Shown here one piece after another: positions 10,215 through 21,868 of a stretch of DNA of 64,000 nucleotides (its first letter is position 1; the number at the start of each line of letters is the position of its first letter). The notes below the pieces were generated by a model. It saw only the letters and a program-made list of their open reading frames with translations. It did no database searches and was not told the DNA's origin. The stretch covers positions 229,340,360 through 229,404,359 of the forward strand of contig NC_084793.1 in assembly GCF_963169125.1 (NCBI RefSeq). The letters run 5' to 3'. This DNA is from Humulus lupulus. Lineage: Eukaryota > Streptophyta > Magnoliopsida > Rosales > Cannabaceae. A program made the position numbers and the translations under genes.

Positions 10215-13200
10215 GTATCGGGGAGCTTGATATTGGAGCTTTCTTGGTCAGCTTTATCAGTGGGGAGCTCTCCGGTGGTGAGAAATCTGAGGATGGGTCC
10301 TATCCAGGAATGGGAATGGTCGATGATGGCATTTACCCTCTGTGTCTCAGTACTAGGTGCTTCTAAGTGCCCGATGGGCACTAGGCCATATTGTTCAATC
10401 TCCGGGTCTGTTGCAAGCTTGGCCAGTGTGTCCGCGAGTGAATTCTGGTCCTGGGGGACCTGGCGGATTTGGTAGCCTTTGAAATGCTGCAGGAGGCCGC
10501 GGGAGAGAGACACGTAAGCAGCCATTTTTTCGCCTTTCGTCTGGTATTCTCTGGATATTTGGTTTACCACAAGTAGGGAGTCGCTGTATACTTCGATTTT
10601 TTGGGCTTCGACTTCTCTGGCCAGTTGTAATCCAGCTAGCATGGCTTCATGTTCTGCCTCGTTGTTGGATGCTGGGAACGCGAAACAGATGGCGCTCTGG
10701 AGCTGATGTCCTTGGGGAGAAATTAGGATAACCCCTGCTCCAGCTCCTTTTTCATTGGAGGCTCCGTCTACATAGACCTTCCATGTGGGAAGTTCCGGGA
10801 CAGGATCTTCCGGGAGGTCATTCATTCCTGAGCATTCCACAATAAAGTCCGCGAGAGCTTGACCTTTTATGGAAACACGTGGCTGGTAGTGGATGTCAAA
10901 CTGGCTCAGTTCCATGGCCCATTTAAGTAATCTGCCAGAAGACTCGGGCTTCTGCAGGACTTGCCGGAGAGGGTGGTTGGTGAGTACTCTGATGGTGTGC
11001 GCTTGGAAATAGGGCCTTAGCTTCCGCGAAGCGATTAGCAAGCAGAGGGAGATTTTTTCGATCATTGTATATCTGGACTCGGCGTCCAGTAACCTCTTGC
11101 TCACGTAATACACAGGGAGTTGGAGACGGCCGTCTTCCCGGACGAGAGCGGCACTTACGGCATGCTTTGTCACAGCTAAGTACAAGAACAACGCCTCTCC
11201 TTCGACAGGTTTGGACAGATTGGGAGCTCGAGTTAGATGTTCCTTGAGGTGTTGGAAGGCTGCTTCGCATTCGGGGGTCCACTCGAACCTCTTGTTTCCT
11301 CGCAACACATTGAAGAAGGGGACACATTTGTCAGTGGCCTTAGACACGAAGCGGCTGAGAGCAGCTATCCTTCCGGTAACGCTTTGGACATCCTTATGCT
11401 TTCGGAGAGAAGGCATATCTATGAACGCTTTAATTTTCTCAGGGTTGGCCTCCACTCCGCGGGAGCTGACAATGAAACCGAGGAACTTCCCAGACGAGAC
11501 CCCGAAAGTACATTTCTTCGGATTCAGTTTCATTCCGTACTTTCGGATCACGGCGAAAGCTTCCTCAAGGTCGTCACTGTGGTCCCCGGAGGTCTTGGAT
11601 TTCACCAACATGTCGTCTACATACACCTCCATGTTCCTCCCCAGCTGATCCTTGAACATCTTGTTTACTAGACGCTGGTATGTCGCCCCAGCATTCTTCA
11701 AACCGAATGGCATGACCACGTAACAGTAGACACCCTTGTCCGTGAGGAAGCTGGTGTGTTCCTGGTCCGCGACATGCATCTTGATCTGGTTGTATCCGGA
11801 GTATGCATCCATGAAGGATAAGAGTTCATACCCGGAAGTAGCGTCTACCATCTGATCGATTCGCGGAAGAGGGAAACAGTCTTTTGGGTAGGCTTTGTTC
11901 AGGTCCGTGAAGTCAATACACATTCTCCAGGATCCATCGGGTTTCGGGACCAGAACCGGGTTGGCCAACCACACGGGATAGAGTGACTCCTGGAGAAAGC
12001 CTATGGACATCAGCTTGTCCACTTCAGCTTTGACTGCTTCGGCCCTTACTGGGTCTAACGGCCTCCTCTTTTGGCGAACTGGAGTTGCAGATGGGTCTAT
12101 GTTGAGTGCGTGGCACGCAACATTAGGATTAATCCCCGTCATATCAGTGTGGCACCATGCCAGGATATCCTGATTATTCTTCACAGTGGCCACGATCTTT
12201 TCTCGAATGGCCGATGGAAGGTTTTTCCCCACCTGAATGACTTTGGTGGGATCTTCCGAGTTGAGGATCACCTCTTCGACTTCCTCCATCGGCTCTATTG
12301 CCCTCTCGACCCCCACTCTAGGGTCGAGTTCGTCAATGTATGCCCCTTGGGCACCCCCAGTCTCTGGTAAATCCTCTGCCAAAGGTGTGGCAACAATCGC
12401 CTCCTGGACCGTGTAGACGGGTCGGACGGAGACGTTATAACAGCTTCGTGCACTTCGTTGGTCTCCCCAGAGGGTGCCGATGCGCCCGTTGTCGCATGGA
12501 AACTTCAAGCATAAGTGGCTTATCGAGGTTATGGCCCCAACATCGATTAGGACCGGTCGGCCTAGGATGGGATTATACGCCGTGGGGCAGTCGACCACCA
12601 CGAATGTGCAGTGCTTGAAGGCACAAGCGTCGCTGTCTCCTCTGAGGGTGACTGGAAGTTGAATTTTTCCTAAGGGCATGAGTGCATCCCCATTGAACCC
12701 CTGAAGCTGGATGGGGCATGGGATCGGATCTGTCTCAGTTAATCCGATCGCGTGGAAGGCAGCTTTGAAGAGGATGTTGACGGAGCTTCCATTATCGACT
12801 AGGATCCGTGACACCTTCTTATTGGCGATCTGGGCTTCCACGACGAGGGGATCGTTGTGGGGGAAGTGCACATGTCGGGCGTCATCTTCCGTGAAGGTGA
12901 TGGGAAGATCCATCATTCGAGGACGCTGAGCAGGTGACTGAACCAAGGCGCACATCTCCCCGGTGTGTTCTAACTCCCTCAAGTACCTTTTCTGGGAGTT
13001 GCGCGTGCTTCCGGCAAGATGCGGTCCTCCGGAGATGGTGGCTACGTGTCCGTCAACGGGTGGCAGAGCAAGGCCGGGCGGATATGGGTTGCCAGGTCCT
13101 GGAGCCAACAAGGCAATGGGTGCCGGAGAGGTTGGAGCAGGAAGCGCTGGGAACTGAGACCCAGGAGCTTGGGGGTGACCGGCTCCAGGAGCGCTAGCGG

Positions 13201-14701
13201 TCCCCCTCTGTCCCGGGGAATATGCAGCTCCGTGAACTACTCCCTGTCCGGGATAGATTATGGGTATCCTCACCCATTGACCGAGGTGTCCCGCTCTTGC
13301 CAGGGACTCGATCTCATCCTTCAGCTGAAGGCATTCGTTTGTGGTGTGCCCCACATCTCCGTGGAACTCACACCTCTTATTGGAGTCTCGCGGACGCCTT
13401 CCTCCGTGAGACACTTTCGGGGGTTTCCTGTAGTTGACCATATTACAGGTCGCCCGATAGACATTCTCTCGTGAATCTATCAAACTGGTGTACTCCGTCA
13501 ACTTGGGTTCGTAGTTCTTCTGGGGTTTCTTTGAATGGTCCCCCCGGTTGGAGTTTCTTCCGCCTCGTTTATTCCGCGATTGGCTCAGATTTTGTTCTGG
13601 GCCTTCCCCTTGCGGTTGCGGCGGTCCGGGAGCGATACTACATCCGGTTTGTACAGCTCCGTACCCAGAGAAATGGGTTTGACTTGGCGTCTGAGCAGAC
13701 GCGGAAGGCCCATACACGCTTGGAGTGAACTGGGCTCCTGGAAGCGTGAGGGCTGGCGCGGGAGCTTGCGAAGCAAAGCTCGGCGCTGTCTCGGAAGGCG
13801 TCGGAGCTGGGGGAACTCCAAAGGTCTGCTGGTAGGCATCCTCAAGGTTGATGAGTCCCTGAGCTTTTGACATGAATTCGGACAGCGTTTCTGCCCTTCT
13901 CCTTTGCATTTCCCCCCATAGCAGGGAGCCGACAGTAAGGCCCGATTGAAGGGCGATCAGCTTCATGTCGTCGCTGACCTTGGTCTTAGCAGCAGCTTCC
14001 ATCATTCTCTGAATGAAAGCTTTGAGGTTCTCATTGGGTAGCTGCTTGATGTTGGTTAAGGAACCAACCTCCATGTCGTGGTCTCGGGCGGCAATGAACT
14101 GCCTTCTGAACGCGGACTGTAGCTCCTTCCAACTGTGGATGGATCCGGGAGCTAATCTTTTCCACCAGTCCTCCACGGACTTGGTAAGGGTGAGTGAGAA
14201 GCACATGCATTTGGCGTCCTCACTGACGCGCGCTACTTGCATCATTTTGTTGTATTTAGCTAGATGGGTACGCGGGTCTGTCCTCCCTTCATATAATTCT
14301 ATGTGAGGCATTTTGAAGTTATCCGGGAGGGTCGTTTCCGCGATCCTCCGAATACATGGTTCCGGGTCTTCCTCCTCAGAGTCTGACAGGGCCCCACTTT
14401 GCTTCCGGACCAGCTTGGTCAAGGCAGCGATCTCTTCCTCGAGCCTCTTTGTATCACATTCCGGGAGGTCACGTCCCCGGAGCTTGTCATTAAGATGATT
14501 TCGGAGGTCATCTCCGCGAGGCCGAGCCTTTTCTCCTTTGGCCTTTTCATACTTGGCCTCCAACCTTCTTCTTAGGTCCACCGTGGACCAGCTATCTTCG
14601 GAGTGCGTGTCCGCTGCCCGACCGTCCTGGTTGACGGAATCACTGGGGCGGTTGTTCCTTCCCCTAGGCCTGGGTGCCTTAGCACTGGGCCCTTTAGGCA
14701 C
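10082..14701 (-). CDS. gag-pol: Gag, protease, reverse transcriptase and dual RNase H of element II
   Basis: An open frame of 1539 codons. Order: gag capsid region; zinc knuckle [14 protein letters not shown] (residues about 444-457); aspartic protease VDNGSS (about 635); reverse transcriptase with YVDD (about 1027-1030); a first, degenerate RNase H; and a second archaeal-type RNase H starting at YVDGASN (about 1312) with NEAEHEA and YSDS. The doubled RNase H is diagnostic of the Tat lineage. The true gag start lies upstream in another frame (see 14736-15332); an 18-G run separates the two. The 3' end runs out of frame near 10215, where the integrase frame takes over, so one indel is inferred. 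No stop codon interrupts 4.6 kb. Confidence 0.93.
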   Translation of the reverse strand: MPKGPSAKAPRPRGRNNRPSDSVNQDGRAADTHSEDSWSTVDLRRRLEAKYEKAKGEKARPRGDDLRNHLNDKLRGRDLPECDTKRLEEEIAALTKLVRKQSGALSDSEEEDPEPCIRRIAETTLPDNFKMPHIELYEGRTDPRTHLAKYNKMMQVARVSEDAKCMCFSLTLTKSVEDWWKRLAPGSIHSWKELQSAFRRQFIAARDHDMEVGSLTNIKQLPNENLKAFIQRMMEAAAKTKVSDDMKLIALQSGLTVGSLLWGEMQRRRAETLSEFMSKAQGLINLEDAYQQTFGVPPAPTPSETAPSFASQAPAPALTLPGAQFTPSVYGPSASAQTPSQTHFSGYGAVQTGCSIAPGPPQPQGEGPEQNLSQSRNKRGGRNSNRGDHSKKPQKNYEPKLTEYTSLIDSRENVYRATCNMVNYRKPPKVSHGGRRPRDSNKRCEFHGDVGHTTNECLQLKDEIESLARAGHLGQWVRIPIIYPGQGVVHGAAYSPGQRGTASAPGAGHPQAPGSQFPALPAPTSPAPIALLAPGPGNPYPPGLALPPVDGHVATISGGPHLAGSTRNSQKRYLRELEHTGEMCALVQSPAQRPRMMDLPITFTEDDARHVHFPHNDPLVVEAQIANKKVSRILVDNGSSVNILFKAAFHAIGLTETDPIPCPIQLQGFNGDALMPLGKIQLPVTLRGDSDACAFKHCTFVVVDCPTAYNPILGRPVLIDVGAITSISHLCLKFPCDNGRIGTLWGDQRSARSCYNVSVRPVYTVQEAIVATPLAEDLPETGGAQGAYIDELDPRVGVERAIEPMEEVEEVILNSEDPTKVIQVGKNLPSAIREKIVATVKNNQDILAWCHTDMTGINPNVACHALNIDPSATPVRQKRRPLDPVRAEAVKAEVDKLMSIGFLQESLYPVWLANPVLVPKPDGSWRMCIDFTDLNKAYPKDCFPLPRIDQMVDATSGYELLSFMDAYSGYNQIKMHVADQEHTSFLTDKGVYCYVVMPFGLKNAGATYQRLVNKMFKDQLGRNMEVYVDDMLVKSKTSGDHSDDLEEAFAVIRKYGMKLNPKKCTFGVSSGKFLGFIVSSRGVEANPEKIKAFIDMPSLRKHKDVQSVTGRIAALSRFVSKATDKCVPFFNVLRGNKRFEWTPECEAAFQHLKEHLTRAPNLSKPVEGEALFLYLAVTKHAVSAALVREDGRLQLPVYYVSKRLLDAESRYTMIEKISLCLLIASRKLRPYFQAHTIRVLTNHPLRQVLQKPESSGRLLKWAMELSQFDIHYQPRVSIKGQALADFIVECSGMNDLPEDPVPELPTWKVYVDGASNEKGAGAGVILISPQGHQLQSAICFAFPASNNEAEHEAMLAGLQLAREVEAQKIEVYSDSLLVVNQISREYQTKGEKMAAYVSLSRGLLQHFKGYQIRQVPQDQNSLADTLAKLATDPEIEQYGLVPIGHLEAPSTETQRVNAIIDHSHSWIGPILRFLTTGELPTDKADQESSNIKLPDTWLWMESFTAGGCPYPSLGVLPEPKSAPSSMRFTEASVATIPPG

Positions 14702-14735
14702 AGAGTGCCCCCTTGGGGCTGAAGGACGTCTGGGC

Positions 14736-15332
14736 TTAGGAGCGCCAGAGACCTTTTGTACGCGGGGGGGGGGGGGGGGGGCTGTCGGCCTGGTGATTCA
14801 CGCCTTTAGGAGGTGCAGGGGCGTTAGTGCGCACAGGCTCCCCAACTTTTTCTTTGCCCTTGTTAGGGGCGGCTTTGGATGGTCCAGCAGCGGCGGGATC
14901 CGGCATGGTGGCATCAGCACCACCTAAAACAGAGGCATCCTCGTCCGAGTCGCCTAGATCTCCGAACTTACTTTGGAGGCGCTCCATCATGCGCTGCATT
15001 TTTCCGGAGACGTGCTCCTGCTCAGCGAGCTTGGCCTTAGTGGCCACCAGTTCTTCGGCTACTTGGACCAGTTCTGGATCCTTCTCGTAGTAGTAGCCGT
15101 CTTTGTAGTAACCGTCTCGGACATACTCTTCTTCGTTTTCTAAGTATGTCGTATCTTCAGTACTGACCCGATCCTGGCGGGATGTCGGGTCTTCACCTTG
15201 GTAGTCCGAGTCGTGGGTACTTTCTCCTTCGGTCTGGGCTGCCGAGGGTTCGTTTTGTACCGCATCTTCCATCATAGTATCGGGGTTGACCCTAGCATTC
15301 TTGTCAACCGCAGATTTTCTCGTAGTCACCAT
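14736..15332 (-). CDS. gag: N-terminal gag segment, element II
   Basis: Starts with [11 protein letters not shown] 65 bp inside the primer-binding site, so this is the likely translation start of gag-pol. It is an acidic, low-complexity protein with tyrosine-rich and coiled-coil-like segments, ending in a proline run coded by the poly-G tract at 14764-14781. After the run the frame stops, while the frame of the long downstream gag-pol is open through the same tract. A change of one or two G would join them, so this is either real slippage or an assembly error in a homopolymer. Confidence 0.8.
   Translation of the reverse strand: MVTTRKSAVDKNARVNPDTMMEDAVQNEPSAAQTEGESTHDSDYQGEDPTSRQDRVSTEDTTYLENEEEYVRDGYYKDGYYYEKDPELVQVAEELVATKAKLAEQEHVSGKMQRMMERLQSKFGDLGDSDEDASVLGGADATMPDPAAAGPSKAAPNKGKEKVGEPVRTNAPAPPKGVNHQADSPPPPPPRTKGLWRS
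14764..14781. repeat. 18-base poly-G run splitting gag
   Basis: Uninterrupted G run on the plus strand (poly-C, proline codons, in the sense of gag). It is exactly where the gag frame shifts. Confidence 0.9.
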
Positions 15333-15375
15333 CTTTTCAGTACGCAGAAAAAGAGCTGACTAACAACTCCCTACA

Positions 15376-15394
15376 GCTCTCAATGAAAGCACCA
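15376..15394 (-). promoter_or_regulatory. Primer-binding site of element II
   Basis: On the minus strand TGGTGCTTTCATTGAGAGC lies three bases inside the 5' LTR end. The same 19 bases occur beside the 5' LTRs of III and VIII. I cannot name the matching tRNA with certainty. Confidence 0.75.
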
Positions 15395-15397
15395 AAA

Positions 15398-16286
15398 TGT
15401 TTACCGAGTTTTTCGGAAACGAATATAAACAAAATAATAAAAAGATAAGAACTGTAGAAGTGCAGAAATATAAATAGACAAATAGGTTTTTTACGTGGTT
15501 CAGGCGTTAACGAGCCCTAGTCCACGAGTCGATGTTATTATACTTGTAGAGAATTACAGTAAAATGGTTGGTGTACAAGAACCTCACAAACTCACAGTGT
15601 TTCTCTCGAGTTCTCTAGAAGAAGACGAAGCTAGAGAGATTTTGGCAGAGTTCTTGCTATGTAATGTGTTCTTCTCCCCCTCCTATTGCAAAATGAGGAG
15701 GTCTTTATAGCTAGAGTTTTGGATTAGGGTTTTACTCTGCCCCCATGAGTCTTAATTACACCAGCCATAAATAGGAGATACAATTACCGTAGTTGCCTGG
15801 CTACCAGGCTCTATGTGGGTATATTTACATGAAAGTATGGGGAATGCACAAAGGCAGCCGTCTTTTCCAGGCTGTCAGCGGAACAGTAGGCGAAATGGTA
15901 CTTTTAGGCGTGCTGGGATGTGTGCGGCCTCGACCTATCGGGCGTGTCAGGCGGGATCCTGTGTCAGGTGGATATCATTCCAACTATGCCTCCTCCATGA
16001 CTCGATCGCTTGGTCTTCTCCGTGCGAGGCACGGAACTGTATCCGCGAAGGTAACCTGAAGAGCTTCTCCTGGAAGGACCTTCCCCGAAGGATATCCCTT
16101 CGGGAGTCCGGGAGAATTGACGAGCTTCCGCGTCGCGGTTGCTTGAAAGAGTATGCTAGACACTAAACGGGAGAGGCGAAGCCTTTCTGTCCATCCGCGA
16201 GCTCTGGTCACCTTTCGTGAAAGACTTTGATAATTCTGCTTCCCCGAGGCTATCCATCTAAACGCTATCCGGAAATCTGGATAACA
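15398..16286 (-). repeat. 5' LTR of element II
   Basis: 889 bp, TG...CA ends, near-identical to 1636-2525. It drives gag-pol leftward. The flanking ATTAG at 16287-16291 matches 1631-1635. Confidence 0.93.
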
Positions 16287-16291
16287 ATTAG

Positions 16292-16503
16292 AGCCCACTA
16301 TAAAAGTACTCTCACTTCCACTTGGAAGGGGGTTGGAAAATTCATTGTATGCAGAGGCTATTGAGAAATATACAAAGGCTTGCTCCATTGTTGATCTGTG
16401 TTTATTTTTCCTTAAAGTTTATTCTAAGTTCTTACATAAACATCACCTGACTTACCTTTGAGTTTTCCGATCTAATTTTGTTGACGAGATTTCACTGTCA
16501 ACA
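16292..16503 (+). mobile_element. Element I: second part of the split LTR
   Basis: Continues the LTR cut at 1630. A TATA box TATAAAAG sits at 16299-16306, only a few bases from the insertion point of element II, and the LTR ends TCAACA at 16503. Confidence 0.7.
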
Positions 16504-16506
16504 GTT

Positions 16507-16522
16507 TGGCGCCGTCTGTGGG
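16507..16522 (+). promoter_or_regulatory. Primer-binding site of element I
   Basis: TTGGCGCCGTCTGTGGG follows the LTR end by three bases. It resembles the TGGCGCCGTTGCC type used by plant gypsy elements but is not a perfect match to a tRNA that I can recall. Confidence 0.65.
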
Positions 16523-16571
16523 AAGAACAAGCATCAGGCCAACGTTCTCTCATCACTTCCAACATAGAAAG

Positions 16572-16950
16572 ATGCTAAGACGTTCAAAACGCCTACGGCA
16601 AATGCAAGATGATGAAGTTCGTCGGGATGGAGTAGAGTGAAGGGCTTCCAAGAAAGACCCCCCTCCACCTAAGCATGGAGGTAGACCAGAGGAACCTCTC
16701 CCCTCAGGGGAGGAGAAGGAAGCATCGTCCCCAGTTATCCGACCCGACGGAGGTCATTCAGAGCCGCCGGTGTATCCTCTTAACCGGCCCCCATTGACAC
16801 CACGCTCAGGCCACCAAGACCCAGGTCCCTCGACACACTGGCCAGGCAAGGGTCCCGAGGTATGCTCGGTAAGTTCCAGCTCAAGGACTCGCTCCTACAA
16901 GGGTGAGATTCACGAGTTGCATAAAAAGACTAGAAGGCTGGATATTATCA
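16572..16950 (+). pseudogene. gag: Gag N-terminus of element I (truncated)
   Basis: A frame from ATG at 16572 (MLRRSKRLRQMQDDE) has a TGA about 22 codons in, then reads on as a proline-rich acidic gag leader to about 16950, where the LTR of element III starts. Position after the primer-binding site and composition fit a Tat gag N-terminus. The rest of this element is not in the window. Confidence 0.55.
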
Positions 16951-17282
16951 TGGGATATTATGTATTTAATGTATTTATTTACATTTATTTCAGATTTGAA
17001 TATTTGGTTGTAACTTCCCTAAATTAGAAGAAGATATTCTCCTAACCAGGCTTATAAATAGCCTGATAATTTTCATTTGTATTCACGCACAAATTGGTAC
17101 TGAGAATACTCTGTCAAATTGCTCTGAGAAAGATTTGAGAGAATATTACGAATCAATAATATTGGCTCATGGACTAGGCAGATTTTAACTGCTGAACCAC
17201 GAAAAAGGTCTACTGTTCTTTTCTTCTTTTCTGAAATATTGTTTAGTGCTCTTCAAATTCAAGTTGACGAAAAACGACGTCA
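16951..17282 (+). repeat. 5' LTR of element III
   Basis: Right edge ACGTCA at 17282 is set by the primer-binding site; the left edge TGGGATATT at 16951 is inferred. TATA box TATAAATA at 17053-17060. At 332 bp it is short for a Tat element. The 3' partner is not in the window. Confidence 0.55.
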
Positions 17283-17288
17283 GTAGTT

Positions 17289-17307
17289 TGGTGCTTTCAT
17301 TGAGAGC
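17289..17307 (+). promoter_or_regulatory. Primer-binding site of element III
   Basis: TGGTGCTTTCATTGAGAGC, six bases after the LTR end and identical to the sites of elements II and VIII. Confidence 0.75.
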
Positions 17308-17465
17308 ATTAAGCAAGTTTTTATATTGTTTAATCAGAAACCTCCCGCATTGCATCAGTGGCTGCCGCGAAAAACCCAGGAGCTAGTGGGCGACCATTGC
17401 CCCAAAAACTCGAGGAGTAGACTCCTCAAACTGATAATTATCCTCGGAGGCCTGGGAAACAACCA

Positions 17466-18868
17466 ATGACAGATCATAACCCAGACGAGGGGAGTGCATC
17501 ATCTGACTCCAGGGGGCCGCCTGCTCCCAGGCCCGACGATGACCTCTATTATAATCCTGAGAGGTACATTCCCATTGTGGAACTGGAGAATTGCCAGCTC
17601 TGCCAACAATTGGCAGAAGCCACGCGACGCAATAAAGAATTGGCTAGGTAGGCCACCGAGGTCTAGGCGCCACCCCAGAGGCCAAGAGGGCGTCACCGCG
17701 GGAGCACGACAGCCATGAGGGCCGAACAAGGGGCCTAGCAGACCCAGCCAAGGCCCAGGGAAAACACTGGCGACATTTTCCATATGAGGAATACTTAAGC
17801 TAATACTACTGGTAATCCTACGATAGAGGTAACTGCAGGAACAAGGAATAACCAAGCTCCCCCAACAGCTTGGAGCACTAACCCTGGGTCTAGTAGAAAT
17901 AACTTGGAGCCAGTCCGAGCCAATTCTGGACCTTCCAGGTCCAACAATGGAAGGCCTCCACCATCGCCTATAAGGCATCCACCGTTTCCCATAAGGAACC
18001 CATCACCAATCCGAGATGCACCCCAGCCTGCTCCTAATAGGAACCGGGCAAAGGAATGTGCACCGCAAAGGCCATCTCGAAGGGGTAGTCGAGACGGGAA
18101 CCGTAGAACTTGACCCGAACATGGGGGCGAGCGAGAGAAAATCCGAGGACATAGGGCAACCTAACCAGCAGGAAGCCATATGTCGAGATCACATACAACT
18201 GGAGCAAGAGGGCCGATGGAAGATTTGCCTCGGAACCATCGAGCCCCTCAACCAGAAAAAAAAAGTTAGTTTTATGAGTGGGAGTTTGGACCTCACTAGG
18301 TCTGTAAGCGTATATAATACTGAACCCAGGAATACTGGGAATTATGACAATAATCCTGATCTTCGAGATCATCTGAACCAGAACTGGGGGCAAGCCAATC
18401 CCTCAAACCCTAATTTACGTGAACATCTGAACAATCGAAAGGAACCTGTGCAGCCAGTATATGAGAACCAGTATAACCCTATACCAGGATATAAAGCTGG
18501 TGTTTTTATAAACAATAACCAGCTACCCCAAGCACAAGCTCAGCCTCTAGTGGACTTGGTCTAGGAGAGAATTAATCACCTCGAAAGATCGTTTAGGCTC
18601 CTTTAGGATGAAAGGAACAAGGACAATGCCGATGACTCTGATGAGGAGCTCGAGCCTTTTGCTCCACATATTTCAAACACACCGTTCCCTTACATGTTCA
18701 AGATACCCCATGTAGCTCCTTTTGATGGGAACTCAGACCCGTACAACCATCTGAGAAAATTTAACACCTTCATGCGGGCCAGCAACGTTAGCTACGACCT
18801 TAGATGCATGTTATTTCCAACTACTTTAACAGGACCAACGAATTGGTTCGATAAATTAAGAAGACATT
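17466..18868 (+). pseudogene. gag: Gag of element III, first part
   Basis: Begins MTDHNPDEG at 17466 with a stop at about 17649, then continues with frame changes. From 18016 the frame leads through several TAG stops to a conserved capsid-start region (DSDEELEPF, then FKIPHVAPFDGNSDP and TLTGPTNWFDKLRRH) that is typical of Tat gag. It is cut at 18868 by element IV and resumes after the target duplication at 32685. Confidence 0.75.
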
Positions 18869-21246
18869 TGTAACGACCCAAAATTACTAATTGGGCTTAA
18901 GGGCCTTGATTAGTGTGCCAGGAGGGCATAACTGGATTATATGTGATTTGAATGATTAAAAGCATGTTTATATGACTATTTGGATATATGTGATGCATGA
19001 CTATGTGTATTAGTATGCATGTAGGCCCTGATTAGGTTATAAGGGCATATTCGTAATTTTGGCCCGTTGAGGGCATAAATGTAAATATCAGTGATAAATT
19101 GTTGAGACCACATTATTATGTGGATATATTTGTAGCTTGTGACTCGAGGCGATCTTAGTGAGCGGTTTAGCGAAAAAGTCACGGCGGGGATTTATACCCT
19201 GCTCGGGTCGAGCCTAGGGGTATTTCTGGGAATTTAGGAAATATATTGGAGTCTATTTGATATTGAGGAATATAATTGGTGATTAGTTAGGTGTTGGGAA
19301 GTAAGCGGTAAATATTAGAGAGACTCGAGGAATTAGTGGGAATTGGGAGTAATGGCCAAAATGCCCTTAGAATGATTCAATGGTTTAATTATTATTGGGA
19401 GGGCAATATGGCCTTTTGGTTTATAAGGGATCGGAGTTATTTCTGCCTTTAAGGCTTAGTGGAATGTTTAGAGTATAGTGGAAGCTGAAAGAAAGGAAGG
19501 AAAGAGACAAAAGGAAAAGAAGGAGGAAAGAAAGAAAATCAGAACACCTAGAGCTAATCCTTTTCTTTCACTCGGTTGGCCATTCCTCTTCATTTCTTGA
19601 GGATCTTCTGGAGCTATAACTCAGGGAGAGCTTGGGATAAAGCTTGGAGTTAGGGACCTTGATTAAGCTTGAGGAATAGCATAGGTTACTCATCCAATTA
19701 AGGTATGTTGTCAAGGTTTTCTTCAGCTTTGGTTTTGGTGTTGAACTGGATATCTGAACTGGGTTTTGATGGGAATTCTAGGGAATTAAGGCTGAGGTTT
19801 TGAGGAGGGAAAGCTAAGGAAGTGTGGAGGATAGCCTAAGGTCGAATTTCCCTATTGAAGGTAAGAAATTCTGAACTTGGTCACTTGAATACTGAAGTTT
19901 CTGTTGTTTTCTGTTGAGTTTTTGAGTTTCAAGATCAGTCATGGCTTTTTCTTGGTTTGATGATGCATGTGGTTGAGTTTTGTATGGTTGGGTCATATGG
20001 GGTGATATATAGATGTTGGTAGGCTTGTTTTGGTGTTTGGTTGAGGTTTGGAAGGATTTTGGAGGGTTTTGACTCGAGGAAGATCGAAGAGGAGAAATCA
20101 GGGTGTTGTTTGGCTGTGACTAGCACTGTAGCGCTAGCCTTAGGGCGTTACAGCGCTAAGCTTGGGTGCTTGGGGCATTTTTGGCTCTGTTTGTAGTGCT
20201 ATAGCGCCCTATTTATGGCGCTGTAGCGCTACCCTGTTTCCAGAAGAGGGTTTTTGGGATATTTCTTAGGGTTTTTACTCGGGGGCTCGGGGGTTGGTCC
20301 TGAGGTTAGGTTTTGGAATTGAAGTTTGGTATGGTTCTAACTTGTGACTGTGACTAGGTGTACGCTAGGGCTCGGAATGGATCATGCTTGAGGGGCGTCA
20401 CCATTGATCAAAGCTACCGGGATCCAAAGGTAAGAAAACTGCACCCGAATATGTGATTATGTTAGGACTAAGAGTTCCCTATATATGCTATGATGTCATA
20501 GATGGTATTATGCCATGAGACATGTGATAATCAGCCTAAGAGTGCCGGAATCAATATTTGCGCACAGGGCGCGACTCAGCCACTGGTAGCTGAGGACAAC
20601 TTGATATTCACTAAGCTCAGTTTAAGCGGGCCGGAGTCAGTGGGATAAATAAAGGGTGCGACCTAAGGGCGTTGACCTTGGTTATCATATATGAATTGGT
20701 TATTAATGTGAAATGATGAACTTGGTATGCTGAATACTTGATTATTGAGAATATTTGGATTATTGAGTATATGATTATACTGTATGAGTTATTTGATTGT
20801 TTGTTTGATGATTATGCTCTGTTATTGTGTTTTCTTGCTGGGCCTTGGCTCACGGGTGCTCGTGGTGCAGGTAAAGGCAAGGGCAAAGTGGACCAGTCTT
20901 GAGATGGAGAGATTTGGGGTTGAATGTACATAGTCAGCTGATTGGCTGCCATGGCCGAGGAGTGGTACAGGACGGGAAAAACCTAAATGTCTGTTTTGCC
21001 CTTAGAGTGGCTAGTAGCTGTACTTTTGTCTTGAAATTTTTGTAAACTGTCTTTTAACATTATTTCTTATGGGATCCCATGTAAAGGAATATTTGATTAT
21101 ATAAAATGAGCTTTTGTGGCCAAACTCTTTTAACCCTACTTCAACTACAATTTCAGTAACACATTTCTAACTAAACGACTTGATTAGCAAGTCTTGCACC
21201 TATATAAACACACAGTGTAACGGTCTTGGCTATTCAAGGTGTTACA
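18869..21246 (+). repeat. 5' LTR of element IV
   Basis: 2378 bp. Starts TGTAACGACCCAAAATTAC and ends AAGGTGTTACA. The first 60 bases contain an imperfect palindrome (CTAAT...GGCTTAAGGGCC...ATTAG) shared with the LTRs of V and X. A cluster of GCGCTGTAGCGCTA-like palindromes lies at 20120-20235. Compared with the 3' LTR it lacks about 58 bp near 20290 between two GGGCTCGGG copies. Confidence 0.9.
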
Positions 21247-21249
21247 ACT

Positions 21250-21261
21250 TGGTATCAGAGC
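21250..21261 (+). promoter_or_regulatory. Primer-binding site of element IV
   Basis: TGGTATCAGAGC, the classic complement of the initiator methionine tRNA 3' end, three bases after the LTR. Confidence 0.92.
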
Positions 21262-21645
21262 GTCCAAGGTTTAAGGGTTCCTGAAGACTGGCTGGACGTG
21301 TACATTCGCCGTTAAAGACAAGCTTAACTCAGGGTTCGGTAATTGTGTATACATGATTACATGCTTAAATGATTAGAAAGGATTATGAATGCTGATATTT
21401 GTATGATAATAGGAAGCATGAGATACTGATAGGGCCTGGACCTTGACTATTGTGTGATGATATTGAGGCATGCTTATTAGCATTGCTATGCATGTGAATG
21501 AATATATGGATGAACACTTGGATAAACTGTTATATCTTGATTGTTTATGAATGTTTGAGTTCTAATGGTGGATCATGGATGGATTATTACCCTGTCATCA
21601 TAGTCTGACCGCCGAGTCGTTGATTGCAGAATAACTTGGATAACT

Positions 21646-21868
21646 ATGCGTCCAAGGAAATCTACGCGACTAGCCGACACCAGGTCTGAGACTAGAGATG
21701 ATGACCAGGGCCAGACCCCTCCGCCAGTCCCTCAGAACTGGGAGCAACTTATGGCAGACATGCAAGCATGGCTACAGAGCTAGGATGAGCAAATTCGAAT
21801 TCTGCGACAGCAGGCTCCATCAGGGAGCGCTGCCCCTATGGTGCCACCTACAGTGGTACCAATTGTAC
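21646..21868 (+). pseudogene. gag: Gag N-terminus of element IV
   Basis: ATG at 21646 (MRPRKSTRLADT) opens a gag leader with an in-frame TAG at 21781. The frame is interrupted at 21868 by solo LTR V and continues at 24064 once the TGTAC duplication is removed. Confidence 0.75.

Larger units (their letters stand above)
1636..16286 (-). mobile_element. Element II: complete Tat-type Ty3/gypsy retrotransposon
   Basis: A 14.65-kb element bounded by two LTRs of about 890 bp and a perfect 5-bp target duplication ATTAG (1631-1635 and 16287-16291). Gag-pol lies on the minus strand, so the 5' LTR is the right one. In transcriptional order it has 5' LTR, primer-binding site, gag, protease, reverse transcriptase, two RNase H domains, integrase, an internal purine tract, an antisense spliced gene, a purine tract and the 3' LTR. 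The two RNase H domains and the antisense gene are hallmarks of the Tat lineage. By eye the LTRs differ at roughly 20 sites, so insertion is recent. Gag-pol has two apparent frameshifts and no in-frame stop codon within its open segments. Confidence 0.93.

Noticed and set aside
13019..13474. Plus-strand frames opposite gag of element II
   Set aside because: Shadows of a highly biased, long gag-pol frame with clear domains.
18976..19182. A 68-codon frame repeated at 28525-28731 on the minus strand
   Set aside because: It lies in the LTR pair of element IV. No start context or protein similarity is seen.
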